From: an uncultured Collinsella sp. | GTDB lineage: Bacteria > Actinomycetota > Coriobacteriia > Coriobacteriales > Coriobacteriaceae | Assembly (NCBI GenBank): GCA_900543515.1 | Contig: UQRW01000027.1 | Coordinates: 1 to 28,764 of the forward strand | DNA: 28,764 nt | Direction: 5' to 3' | Shown: positions 1 through 6,589 of the stretch, piece by piece | How positions within the stretch are numbered: position 1 is the stretch's first letter | How the letters are laid out: every line of letters begins with the position of its first letter | The notes under the pieces: generated by a model | The model's input: the letters and a program-made list of their open reading frames with translations, nothing else | What the model was told of the DNA's origin: nothing | The model's database searches: none | Position numbers and translations under genes: made by a program

Positions 1-30
1 CGGCGGAACCTGAGGGCGCAGCGTCGAGCC

Positions 31-57
31 GTTACGCGGTTCGTAGAACCGCGTAAC
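31..57. repeat. Short palindromic repeat, copy 1 (downstream of lysS)
   Basis: Perfect 12-bp inverted repeat, GTTACGCGGTTC and GAACCGCGTAAC, around the loop GTA. It begins three bases after the lysS stop codon. No T-run follows on either strand, so it is not a canonical intrinsic terminator. A close relative lies at 4547-4574, directly after the dtd stop codon. Confidence 0.7.
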
Positions 58-60
58 TAA

Positions 61-2025
61 TTAGTACATCTTTGCGCCGGCAGGGATGGAAGCGTCGAGC
101 TGGATCAGGTTGAGACGCTCCTCGCCCTCCTCCTCGTGGATGGCGCTGATGAGCATGCCGCAGCTGGGGATACCCATCATCTTGCGCGGAGGCAGGTTGG
201 TGATGGCGAGCAGGGTCTTGCCGACCAGGTCCTCGGGCTCGTAATAATCGTGAATACCGGAGAGGATGGTGCGGTCGGTACCGGTGCCGTCGTCGAGCGT
301 AAAGTTCAGCAGCTTCTTGGACTTCTTGACGGCCTCGCATGCCTTGACCTTCACAGCGCGGAAATCGCTCTTGGAGAAGGTATCAAAGTCGACGAACTCC
401 TCAAACAGCGGCTCAACGGCGATCTTGGAGTAATCGAGCGTGGGCTTAAGCGACGTAACGAATGGGCTCGCGGCGTTGCCGGCCTCGGCAGCCTTGGCGG
501 CAGCGGCACCGGACTGGAAACCCTTCTCGGGCTTCATGTGCGGGAACAGCAGGACGTCGCGGATAGAAGCCTGGTTAGTAAGCAGCATGACCACGCGGTC
601 GATACCAATGCCAATGCCGCCCGCGGGAGGCATACCGTACTCGAGGGCGCGCACGTAGTCCTCGTCATACTCCATAGCCTCATCGTCGCCGCCGGCCTTC
701 TCGGCCATCTGGGCAGCAAAGCGCTCAGCCTGGTCGACCGGGTCGTTGAGCTCGGAGAATGCGTTGGCGTACTCGTGGCCGGCGATGACCAGCTCAAAGC
801 GGTGGGTCAAACGCGGGTCGTCCTCAAAACGCTTGGCGAGCGGGCTGACCTCGATGGGGTAATCGCACACGAACGTGGGGTTGACGATGGTGTCCTCGCC
901 CAGCTCATCGTAAATCTCGGCGATGATCTTGCCGGCAGTCCACTCGGGCTTGATCTCCAGGCCCTTCTCGCGCGCGGCGGCAGCAAGCTCCTCGACCGGC
1001 GTGTCGATGGTGACCTGCTTGCCGAGCACGTCGGAGACGATGTCGGTCATGGGACGGCTGGCCCACTCACCAGAAAGGTCGATAGTCTGGCCCTGGTACT
1101 CGATGACCTCGGGGTTGCCGATGGCCTTGTTGGCAGCCTTGATGACACCTTGGGCGAGTGCCTTCATGCCCTCGAGGTCGGAGAAGGCACGGTAGGCCTC
1201 CATCGTGGTGAACTCGGGGTTGTGGGTAAGGTCCATGCCCTCGTTGCGGAAGATACGGCCGATCTCGAACACGCGCTCAAAGCCGCCGACGATGCAGCGC
1301 TTGAGGTGCAGCTCGGTGGCGATACGCAGGTAGCACTCCTGATCGAGCGCATTGAAGTGCGTGATGAACGGCTTGGCAGTAGCTCCGCCCTGGATGGTCT
1401 GCAGGATAGGGGTCTCGACCTCCATGTAGCCGTCGGACTCCATAAAGCGACGGAAGGTGGAGAGAATCTGCGAACGCTTACGGAAGGTCTCGCGAACGTC
1501 GTCGTTGGCGATCAGGTCGACATAGCGCTGGCGATAGCGGGTCTCCTTATCGGAAAGACCGTGGAACTTCTCGGGCAGCGGACGAACGGCCTTGGCAAGC
1601 AGAGTCGCGCTCTTAGGGGCAACGGAAAGCTGGCCACGCTGGGTGCGCACGACCACGCCGGTCACGCCCAGGATGTCGCCCAGGTCGAGGGCCTTGAGCG
1701 TACTCCAGGCAGCCTCGTCCATGTCGTTGATGCGGCAGAACAGCTGAATCTCGGCAGTCGCATCGCGCACGACGATGAACATGATCTTGCCCTGACCGCG
1801 CTTGGCGACCACACGGCCGCCGATCTTCACGACGTCCTCGGTGTCCTCGCCATCGGCGAGCTCGGCGTACTTGGTCTCGATGTCGGCGACGTAGTCCTCA
1901 AGCTCAGAGTGCTCGGGATAGGGGTTCTGGCCCGCCTCGAACAGGGCGGCGCGCTTGGCCAGGCGGGTGGCGCGCTCGTCGTTGAGCGTCGATGCCTGAT
2001 CGGCGGCGTTCTGGTTCTCTGCCAT
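61..2025 (-). CDS. lysS: Lysyl-tRNA synthetase, class II, with C-terminal tRNA-binding domain
   Basis: Charges tRNA-Lys with lysine in the cytoplasm. The 654-residue product has an N-terminal OB-fold anticodon-binding domain (about 67-150) and a class II catalytic core (about 165-500). Motif 2 is seen around FRNEGMDLTHNPEFT (259-273) and motif 3 around GIGIGIDRVVML (470-481). After an Ala-rich linker (505-520) there is an additional domain (about 545-654) that starts FDTFSKSDFRAVKVK and contains KSKKLLNFTLDDG. It resembles the Trbp111/EMAP-II-like tRNA-binding domain usually found at the end of bacterial MetRS. A typical bacterial LysRS is about 500 residues, so the extension accounts for the extra length. 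The start ATG at 2025 has a GAGGAG site. It follows greA, with a terminator-like hairpin ending only about 18 bases before the start codon. Confidence 0.95.
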   Translation of the reverse strand: MAENQNAADQASTLNDERATRLAKRAALFEAGQNPYPEHSELEDYVADIETKYAELADGEDTEDVVKIGGRVVAKRGQGKIMFIVVRDATAEIQLFCRINDMDEAAWSTLKALDLGDILGVTGVVVRTQRGQLSVAPKSATLLAKAVRPLPEKFHGLSDKETRYRQRYVDLIANDDVRETFRKRSQILSTFRRFMESDGYMEVETPILQTIQGGATAKPFITHFNALDQECYLRIATELHLKRCIVGGFERVFEIGRIFRNEGMDLTHNPEFTTMEAYRAFSDLEGMKALAQGVIKAANKAIGNPEVIEYQGQTIDLSGEWASRPMTDIVSDVLGKQVTIDTPVEELAAAAREKGLEIKPEWTAGKIIAEIYDELGEDTIVNPTFVCDYPIEVSPLAKRFEDDPRLTHRFELVIAGHEYANAFSELNDPVDQAERFAAQMAEKAGGDDEAMEYDEDYVRALEYGMPPAGGIGIGIDRVVMLLTNQASIRDVLLFPHMKPEKGFQSGAAAAKAAEAGNAASPFVTSLKPTLDYSKIAVEPLFEEFVDFDTFSKSDFRAVKVKACEAVKKSKKLLNFTLDDGTGTDRTILSGIHDYYEPEDLVGKTLLAITNLPPRKMMGIPSCGMLISAIHEEEGEERLNLIQLDASIPAGAKMY

Positions 2026-2040
2026 AAGTTAGCTCCTCAA

Positions 2041-2076
2041 ACTAAAACGCTCCCCAGGATTCGGTCCCAGGGAGCG
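2041..2076 (-). terminator. Terminator-like hairpin between greA and lysS (possible attenuator)
   Basis: On the minus strand a 12-bp stem (CGCTCCCTGGGA against TCCTGGGGAGCG, two wobbles, loop CCGAA) is followed by TTTTAGTTT. It lies 28 bases after the greA stop and about 18 bases before the lysS ATG. That leaves no room for a lysS promoter downstream. Transcripts reaching lysS must therefore pass through it, which suggests partial termination or attenuation. Confidence 0.75.
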
Positions 2077-2104
2077 AAAACATACCTTTACGCGGGACCG
2101 TGGT

Positions 2105-2575
2105 CTAGCGTGCGATCTTAGCGATGGTGTAGACGCGGGTCTTGCCGGAAGGCGTAACGACCTCGACAGAGTCGCCCTCGCCATGACCAATGATGGCGTG
2201 ACCGACCGGAGACTCGTTGGAAATCTTGTGCTCGAGCGAGTTGGTCTCGGTGGTACCGACGAGCGTGACTTCCATGACCTCGCCGTTGGGATCAATCAGC
2301 GAAACGGTGGAACCGATGGAGACGGTCAGGTCGCCCGTGGTGGCAGCAACCTGAGCGTTGGCGAGGATGGCCTGGATCTCGGCAATACGAGCGGCGTTCT
2401 GGGCCTGCTTGTCCTTAGCGGCGTCGTACTCGGAGTTCTCCGAAAGGTCGCCGAACGCGCGGGCTTCCTTGATGTCCTCGACGATCTCCTTGGCGTAATC
2501 GCCCTCACGCCAAGCGAGCTCCTCGACGAGCTTCTGGCGGCCCTCAGCGGTCAGTACGATCTGGCTTGCGTCCAT
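2105..2575 (-). CDS. greA: Transcription elongation factor GreA
   Basis: Binds RNA polymerase through the secondary channel and stimulates cleavage of backtracked transcripts. The N-terminal half is the coiled-coil finger, with the acidic tip signature DLSENSEYDAAKDKQ. The C-terminal half is the FKBP-like domain ending in GKTRVYTIAKIAR. With the start at 2575 the product is 156 residues, the usual GreA length. This start has a GGGGAG site nine bases upstream. A longer reading from 2605 would add ten residues (MFDQSWGDIR) and would read through that Shine-Dalgarno sequence. The gene follows tatA and its terminator, and lysS follows it. Confidence 0.95.
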   Translation of the reverse strand: MDASQIVLTAEGRQKLVEELAWREGDYAKEIVEDIKEARAFGDLSENSEYDAAKDKQAQNAARIAEIQAILANAQVAATTGDLTVSIGSTVSLIDPNGEVMEVTLVGTTETNSLEHKISNESPVGHAIIGHGEGDSVEVVTPSGKTRVYTIAKIAR

Positions 2576-2618
2576 ACGGATATCTCCCCAACTCTGATCA
2601 AACAATCAACTGTCAACA

Positions 2619-2656
2619 AAACGAAAAAGACCGGCTAGCCTGCGGGCAAGCCGGTC
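2619..2656 (-). terminator. Intrinsic terminator of tatA
   Basis: On the minus strand an 8-bp stem, GACCGGCT and AGCCGGTC (2649-2656 and 2629-2636), is followed by TTTTTCGTTTT. It lies about 25 bases after the tatA stop. A TTGACA hexamer (2611-2616) follows and could be a -35 for greA, but no good -10 is seen at the right distance. Confidence 0.85.
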
Positions 2657-2681
2657 AGGTGCTCACCCCAAAGGGATGGGA

Positions 2682-2957
2682 CTACTCTGCGTCCGCGTCG
2701 CTGTCCTCTGCCTGCTTCTTCTTGGCAGCAGCGAGCTTGGCCTCGAGCTCAGCGATCTCCTTGTCCTCCTCGGACTGCTCGACCACGACCTCCTCGGCCT
2801 GCTTGGTCTCGGCCTTATCGTCGCCCTCCATACCCTCGCGGATATTCTTGACGGTAGAGCCGAGGGACTTGCCGAGCTTCGGCAGGTTCTTGGGCCCGAA
2901 GATAATCAGGACAACGACGAGAATAATGATGAGCTCAGGAGCCCTCAGTCCAAACAT
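2682..2957 (-). CDS. tatA: Sec-independent protein translocase subunit TatA/TatE
   Basis: Pore-forming subunit of the twin-arginine translocation system, which exports folded proteins across the membrane. The 91-residue product has one short N-terminal membrane segment (about 7-20, IIILVVVLIIF). Next come the hinge FGPKNLPKLGKSLG and an amphipathic helix, then a long charged tail rich in Glu and Lys. The start at 2957 has a strong GGAGGT site. The open frame continues upstream to 3140, but that part is only a reading through tRNA-Pro. No tatC or tatB lies nearby, so the rest of the system must be encoded elsewhere. A promoter with an internal palindrome lies directly upstream. Confidence 0.93.
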   Translation of the reverse strand: MFGLRAPELIIILVVVLIIFGPKNLPKLGKSLGSTVKNIREGMEGDDKAETKQAEEVVVEQSEEDKEIAELEAKLAAAKKKQAEDSDADAE

Positions 2958-2993
2958 GTAGACCTCCACAATACAGCGAGACAAGCTCGAATG

Positions 2994-3022
2994 AGTATAC
3001 CGCGGGTATCGCGGTATCACAA
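2994..3022 (-). promoter_or_regulatory. tatA promoter with internal palindrome
   Basis: Minus-strand -35 TTGTGA (3017-3022), a 17-base spacer and -10 TATACT (2994-2999), about 36 bases before the tatA start. The spacer is largely an inverted repeat, ATACCGCG-5-CGCGGTAT (2997-3017), which overlaps both hexamers. This is a plausible place for a repressor to bind, although no regulator is identified. Confidence 0.6.
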
Positions 3023-3030
3023 CAATAGCT

Positions 3031-3058
3031 AAAAAAAGGGACCGCAAGAAGCGGTCCC
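3031..3058 (-). terminator. Terminator of tRNA-Pro
   Basis: On the minus strand the stem GGGACCGC and GCGGTCCC with loop TTCTT is followed by seven T. It begins 11 bases after the encoded CCA of tRNA-Pro. Confidence 0.9.
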
Positions 3059-3069
3059 TCCTCATGCTC

Positions 3070-3146
3070 TGGTCGGGTTGACTGGATTTGAACCAGCGAC
3101 CCCTGCGTCCCGAACGCAGTGCTCTACCAAACTGAGCCACAACCCG
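3070..3146 (-). tRNA. tRNA-Pro (anticodon CGG)
   Basis: Reads CCG codons. The acceptor arms CGGGTTG and CAACCCG pair perfectly and are followed by discriminator A and an encoded CCA. The anticodon stem CTGCG/CGCAG encloses TTCGGGA, giving anticodon CGG. The T-arm contains GGTTCAAATCC. On the minus strand a terminator follows. A TATAGT hexamer (3155-3160) lies 9 bases upstream of the 5' end and probably serves as its -10. Confidence 0.95.
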
Positions 3147-3154
3147 TTAGCTCG

Positions 3155-3160
3155 ACTATA
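3155..3160 (-). promoter_or_regulatory. Probable -10 box of tRNA-Pro
   Basis: TATAGT on the minus strand, 9 bases upstream of the mature tRNA 5' end. No convincing -35 is visible 17 bases further upstream. Confidence 0.4.
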
Positions 3161-3195
3161 GTAACAAAGATATTCGCCGCGTGCTAGAGAAATTT

Positions 3196-4092
3196 TTATT
3201 TCTTTGGCGCGTCGATTTGAACCGTGTTGGGAATAAGCTCAGTCGCGCAGACCCACCAGCCATTTTGCTGGGCAGCATCGGCAAGCCTTTCGGCCGTGGC
3301 AGCGGTGTCGCAAATGGCAAACGAGCAGGCACCCGATCCGCACACATCTACAGCAACGGTTCCGTCCTGTTTACGCAGCCAGTCGAGGACCGTTTGAATC
3401 TGCGACTCCATCTGTGCGGAAATGACACCAAGGTTGTTATGGATGAGTGCATATGCCGTCTCGGCATCACCAGCACGCAAGGCAGAAGCTATCGCGCCGG
3501 GCTTGTCCGCAGGCACCGAGGCCTCGTCAAAACGTCGATAGGCTTCAATTGTCGAAACACTTGCCTCGCGCGGCTTGACCAGCACGATGGGCGTCGCGGG
3601 CAGCGCGGGGTACTCAGTTGCCAGCACGTCTCCCCCACCTACGTAGAACGCAGGACTCGCGTGCAAAAAGAACGGGACGTCGGCACCGATGCCTCGCGCA
3701 ATGTCGTCGAGCGCTGGGTCGGTGCAATCAATGCCCCAGAGCTCCGCCAAGGCGACAATGACCGCGGCCGCATCCGTCGAGGGGCCGCCCAAGCCGGCGC
3801 ACAATGGAATGCGCTTCTCAATCGTCACGCAGATGTTTGCCTCGCGACCATAATGCTCGGCCATAGCAACCGCAGCCCGATACGCCGTATTCTTTTGCAT
3901 GGGAAAATCTGATGCCGGAACCGTCTGGACGGTCAGCGCCTGCGCCGGCGTGACCGTCACGGTATCGGAAAGACCGACGGCCGCCATCAGGGAATCGACC
4001 CTGTGGTAGCCGCGGTCATCGCGCTCGGTATGAACCCCCAGGTAGAGGTTAATCTTTGCCGGCGCGGAAAGAGTCAGGGACCGATCGGTCAC
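3196..4092 (-). CDS. ispE: 4-diphosphocytidyl-2-C-methyl-D-erythritol kinase
   Basis: Phosphorylates CDP-ME in the non-mevalonate (MEP) isoprenoid pathway. It is a 298-residue GHMP-family kinase. The N-terminal motif PAKINLYLGV (11-20) carries the conserved Lys13. The glycine-rich phosphate loop is PLCAGLGGPSTDAAA (96-110), and the catalytic Asp lies in GIGADVPFF (about Asp138). The usual loop is GLGGGSSDAA, so GGPST is a slight departure. The start is GTG at 4092 with a GAGGAG site placed over the end of veg. Only two bases separate the veg stop from this GTG, so translation is probably coupled. No strong terminator follows; a small AT-rich hairpin spans the stop codon. Confidence 0.93.
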   Translation of the reverse strand: MTDRSLTLSAPAKINLYLGVHTERDDRGYHRVDSLMAAVGLSDTVTVTPAQALTVQTVPASDFPMQKNTAYRAAVAMAEHYGREANICVTIEKRIPLCAGLGGPSTDAAAVIVALAELWGIDCTDPALDDIARGIGADVPFFLHASPAFYVGGGDVLATEYPALPATPIVLVKPREASVSTIEAYRRFDEASVPADKPGAIASALRAGDAETAYALIHNNLGVISAQMESQIQTVLDWLRKQDGTVAVDVCGSGACSFAICDTAATAERLADAAQQNGWWVCATELIPNTVQIDAPKK

Positions 4093-4094
4093 CG

Positions 4095-4391
4095 TTAATG
4101 CTCCTCGAGCTGATTGCCGAGCGGGGTAAAGATACGCTCGCCGCTCTCGGGGTCGAACAGCTCGACCTGACCGGTGAGGACATCGATATACTGGTAGGAC
4201 TGACGCGACTTGCGGCCGCGACGCTCGTCAACCTCGACGATAAAGACGGCGGGGTGAACGCTCTTGATGGTGCCCATGCGCTCGACAACGCGGGTGCGGC
4301 CCATGTTGGCCTTCACCTTGACGCGATCGCCCACCATATCGGTCAGCTTCTCGTGGATGTCGTCGACGTGATTGACTTCCATCTCTTCCAT
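4095..4391 (-). CDS. veg: Veg family protein
   Basis: Small conserved protein related to Bacillus subtilis Veg, which has been linked to biofilm stimulation. Its biochemical role is unclear. The 98-residue product contains the family block GDRVKVKANMGR followed by VERMGTIKSVHPAVFIVEVD. A longer reading begins at 4415, but the ATG at 4391 has a GGAGG site eight bases upstream and is preferred. It is the first gene of a two-gene unit with ispE. A promoter and a small leader hairpin lie upstream. Confidence 0.88.
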   Translation of the reverse strand: MEEMEVNHVDDIHEKLTDMVGDRVKVKANMGRTRVVERMGTIKSVHPAVFIVEVDERRGRKSRQSYQYIDVLTGQVELFDPESGERIFTPLGNQLEEH

Positions 4392-4418
4392 GAACAGGGC
4401 CTCCAGAAGGTGCAATTC

Positions 4419-4438
4419 AAAAAGGGGATAATACCCCT
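4419..4438 (-). terminator. Small hairpin with T-run in the veg leader
   Basis: On the minus strand AGGGG-TATTAT-CCCCT is followed by TTTTG. It lies about 21 bases downstream of the predicted veg -10 and 28 bases before the start codon. The stem is only 5 bp, so it would terminate weakly. Its place inside the leader suggests a pause or attenuation site. Confidence 0.4.
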
Positions 4439-4458
4439 AAGATAGACAAAACTCTAAT

Positions 4459-4488
4459 ACTATAGCACCCTGTTGTGGCCATACGCAA
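4459..4488 (-). promoter_or_regulatory. veg-ispE promoter
   Basis: Minus-strand -35 TTGCGT (4483-4488), an 18-base spacer and -10 TATAGT (4459-4464). The predicted transcript has a leader of about 60 bases before veg. The same TTGCGT -35 recurs at the murE promoter. Confidence 0.6.
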
Positions 4489-4546
4489 GTAGCTAAATGA
4501 GCCCCGTCCCAAATACGTACCAGACGACAATCTCGCATGACCAGTT

Positions 4547-4574
4547 GTTACGTGGTTTGGTAAAACCGCGTAAC
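4547..4574. repeat. Short palindromic repeat, copy 2 (downstream of dtd)
   Basis: GTTACGTGGTTT and AAACCGCGTAAC pair over 12 bp with one T-G wobble around a short loop. It abuts the dtd stop codon. It shares its outer sequence and its position relative to the gene with the repeat at 31-57. No T-run follows. The 58 bases between it and the veg promoter show nothing else recognisable. Confidence 0.7.
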
Positions 4575-5021
4575 CTAAAGGTTGTCGGTGTCCAGGACGA
4601 TGGTGAATGGGCCATCGTTGACCAGGTCGACCTTCATGTCGGCGCCAAAGATACCGTGCGCCACATGCTCAACGTCCTCGCGCACAAGCGTCAAGAAGTA
4701 CTCGTAGAGCTCGTTGGCGACATCGGGGGCGCCGGCATCCGTAAACGATGGGCGGCGACCGTGGCGGCAATCGGCGAACAGCGTGAACTGCGACACCACG
4801 AGCACCTCGCCGTCGACATCGGCAAGCGCCAAGTTGGTCTTGCCGTTCTCGTCCTCGTTGATACGCAGCCCGCGGAGCTTGCCCCACAGCTTGTCGGCCT
4901 CGGCACGCGTATCGCCATGGCCCACACCAAGCAGCACCAGGTAGCCGCGTCCAATGCGACCCACGCACTCGCCGTCGACCGTCACGCCGGCGTTGAGCAC
5001 GCGCTGCACCACCGCACGCAC
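4575..5021 (-). CDS. dtd: D-aminoacyl-tRNA deacylase
   Basis: Removes D-amino acids wrongly attached to tRNA. The 148-residue length is typical. The active-site block VVSQFTLFADCRHGRRPSF is present (about 75-93). The C-terminal Gly-Pro motif reads NDGPFTI where most homologues have NDGPVTI. The start is GTG at 5021 with GAGGAG just upstream, and only three bases separate it from the rdgB stop, so the two genes are coupled. It is the last gene of the murE-to-dtd run. Confidence 0.95.
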   Translation of the reverse strand: MRAVVQRVLNAGVTVDGECVGRIGRGYLVLLGVGHGDTRAEADKLWGKLRGLRINEDENGKTNLALADVDGEVLVVSQFTLFADCRHGRRPSFTDAGAPDVANELYEYFLTLVREDVEHVAHGIFGADMKVDLVNDGPFTIVLDTDNL

Positions 5022-5024
5022 GGC

Positions 5025-5666
5025 CTACTCCTCGCCCGTCAGTTTGGCGGATAGGTGCTCGAGCGCATGGAATCGATGGCTGATGGCGTTCTTCTCGTCC
5101 GCCGTCAGCTCGGCCATGGTCTTGCCCGGCGTGTCGACCGGCAGGAACAGCGGGTCGTAGCCAAAGCCGTGATCGCCGCGGCCCTCGTGCGCGATAACGC
5201 CCTCGCAGGCGCCCTCACCATAGGTGACCAGACCATCCGTGTCGATGAGCGCGACGACACTCATAAAACGCGCGGTGCGATCCTCGTCTGCCACGCCTTC
5301 CAAGTTAACGAGCAGCTTGGCGTTGTTGGCGGCATCGTCGCCGTGAACGCCCGCGTAGCGCGCGCTATACACACCGGGCTCACCGTCCAGCGCGTCGACG
5401 ACCAAGCCCGAATCATCGGCAATGGCCATAAGGCCCGTCTCCTCGACCGCAGCCTGCGCCTTGATGATGGCGTTCTCCAAAAACGTCGTGCCGTTTTCCT
5501 CGGGGTCCTCAAAATCGCCCAGCTGGCCGAGCGCCACAAAGCGCACCTCGGGCATGACCTTGCCCAAAATGGCCTCGATCTCGGTGAGCTTATGGGCGTT
5601 GCCCGTTGCCACGACGATGGTCGCCGCCGGGTCGAGGGTGTCGATGTCAATCTTCTCAAGTGCCAT
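5025..5666 (-). CDS. rdgB: XTP/dITP diphosphatase (RdgB/HAM1 family)
   Basis: Hydrolyses deaminated purine nucleotides such as dITP and XTP, keeping them out of DNA and RNA. The 213-residue product shows the family signatures VVATGNAHKLTEI (18-30), NGTTFLENAIIKA (58-70), ADDSGLVVDAL (83-93), GEPGVYSARYAG (95-106) and GFGYDPLF. The start at 5666 has GGAGG six bases upstream. A 143-base gap separates it from rph, longer than the other gaps in this run. It may have some independent control, although no convincing promoter is visible. Confidence 0.95.
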   Translation of the reverse strand: MALEKIDIDTLDPAATIVVATGNAHKLTEIEAILGKVMPEVRFVALGQLGDFEDPEENGTTFLENAIIKAQAAVEETGLMAIADDSGLVVDALDGEPGVYSARYAGVHGDDAANNAKLLVNLEGVADEDRTARFMSVVALIDTDGLVTYGEGACEGVIAHEGRGDHGFGYDPLFLPVDTPGKTMAELTADEKNAISHRFHALEHLSAKLTGEE

Positions 5667-5809
5667 GACTGGCCTCCTTGTCTCTATATCAATACCGCGC
5701 CGAGGGCAACGAGGGACTCCGCCTCTCCCCTCTCAATCAACGGCAGTCTTGTGTCCAGACGTCTCCACAGGTAAAACCTACCAAAATAAACCTGTCCCTT
5801 TTTGGCAGA
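5667..5809. other. rph-rdgB intergenic region with imperfect hairpin
   Basis: 143 bases without a gene. Just after the rph stop the minus strand has ACAGGT and ACCTGT arms (roughly 5766-5794) with an AT-rich interior including GGTAGGTTTTACC. No T-run follows. The character of this stretch (GGGACAGGTTTATTTTGG) resembles dispersed REP-like intergenic sequences, but copy number cannot be judged from one window. Confidence 0.3.
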
Positions 5810-6535
5810 TTAGGCGATGGCTTGGCGCTGAAGCTCGATGAGCTCGGCGATACCCTTGTCGCCCAGGTCGAGCAGGGCGTTGAGGCGTTTGCGGTCAAAG
5901 GGCGCCTGCTCGCCGGTGCCCTGGAGCTCGATCATCTCGCCGGTGTCGGTGGCGACGAGGTTCATGTCGACCTCGGCATGGCTGTCCTCGGAATAATCGA
6001 GGTCAAGCAGCGTATTGCCGTCGACAACGCCCATGGAGATGGCAGCCACCTGGCCGATAAGCGGGATGCGCTCGATCTTGCCCGCCTCGACCCACATGGC
6101 GAGGGCGTCGCGCAGCGCCAGCCAGGCGCCGGTGATGCTCGCTGTACGCGTGCCGCCATCGGCCTGAATCACATCGCAGTCAACGGTGACGGTGTACTCG
6201 CCGAGCGCCTTCATGTTGACGACGGTACGCAGACTGCGGCCAATGAGGCGCTCAATCTCCATGGAGCGACCCTTGCGGTTGGCGTGCTCGCGCTTGCAGC
6301 GCTTGCCGGTCGACGCCGGCAGCATGGCGTATTCCGCGGTCACCCAGCCGGCCTTAGCCCCCTTGCGCCAGCCCGGCACGCCCTCCTCGATAGTGGCGGC
6401 GCACAGCACGCGCGTGTCACCGAACTCGGCCAAACACGAGCCGTGGGCGTGCTTCATGACGCCACGGGTGAGCTTAACGGGGCGCAACTCGTTGGCGACG
6501 CGACCGTTGGCGCGGTTGACCTGCATGTACTCCAT
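5810..6535 (-). CDS. rph: Ribonuclease PH
   Basis: Phosphorolytic 3' exonuclease that trims tRNA precursors and other RNAs. It is 241 residues, the standard length. Conserved segments include NELRPVKLTRG near the N-terminus, GDTRVLCAATIEEGVP, GWVTAEYAMLPAST and DCDVIQADGGTRTASITGA. The usual RxDGR motif appears as RANGR. The start at 6535 has AAGGA eight bases upstream. It follows murI by 54 bases. Confidence 0.95.
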   Translation of the reverse strand: MEYMQVNRANGRVANELRPVKLTRGVMKHAHGSCLAEFGDTRVLCAATIEEGVPGWRKGAKAGWVTAEYAMLPASTGKRCKREHANRKGRSMEIERLIGRSLRTVVNMKALGEYTVTVDCDVIQADGGTRTASITGAWLALRDALAMWVEAGKIERIPLIGQVAAISMGVVDGNTLLDLDYSEDSHAEVDMNLVATDTGEMIELQGTGEQAPFDRKRLNALLDLGDKGIAELIELQRQAIA

Positions 6536-6589
6536 AGAAATTTCCTTTCGGCAAAAGATGTGGCGAAGGCTTTGGCGGCTGCCTTACAT

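Noticed and set aside
136..2121. A 661-residue open frame on the plus strand
   Set aside because: Fully antisense to lysS; the repetitive Leu/Val/Asp/Gly composition is what high-GC codon bias yields on the complementary strand, with no recognisable domain.
2958..3140. An N-terminal extension of TatA
   Set aside because: It is a translation through tRNA-Pro and its terminator; the TatA fold and ribosome site begin at 2957.
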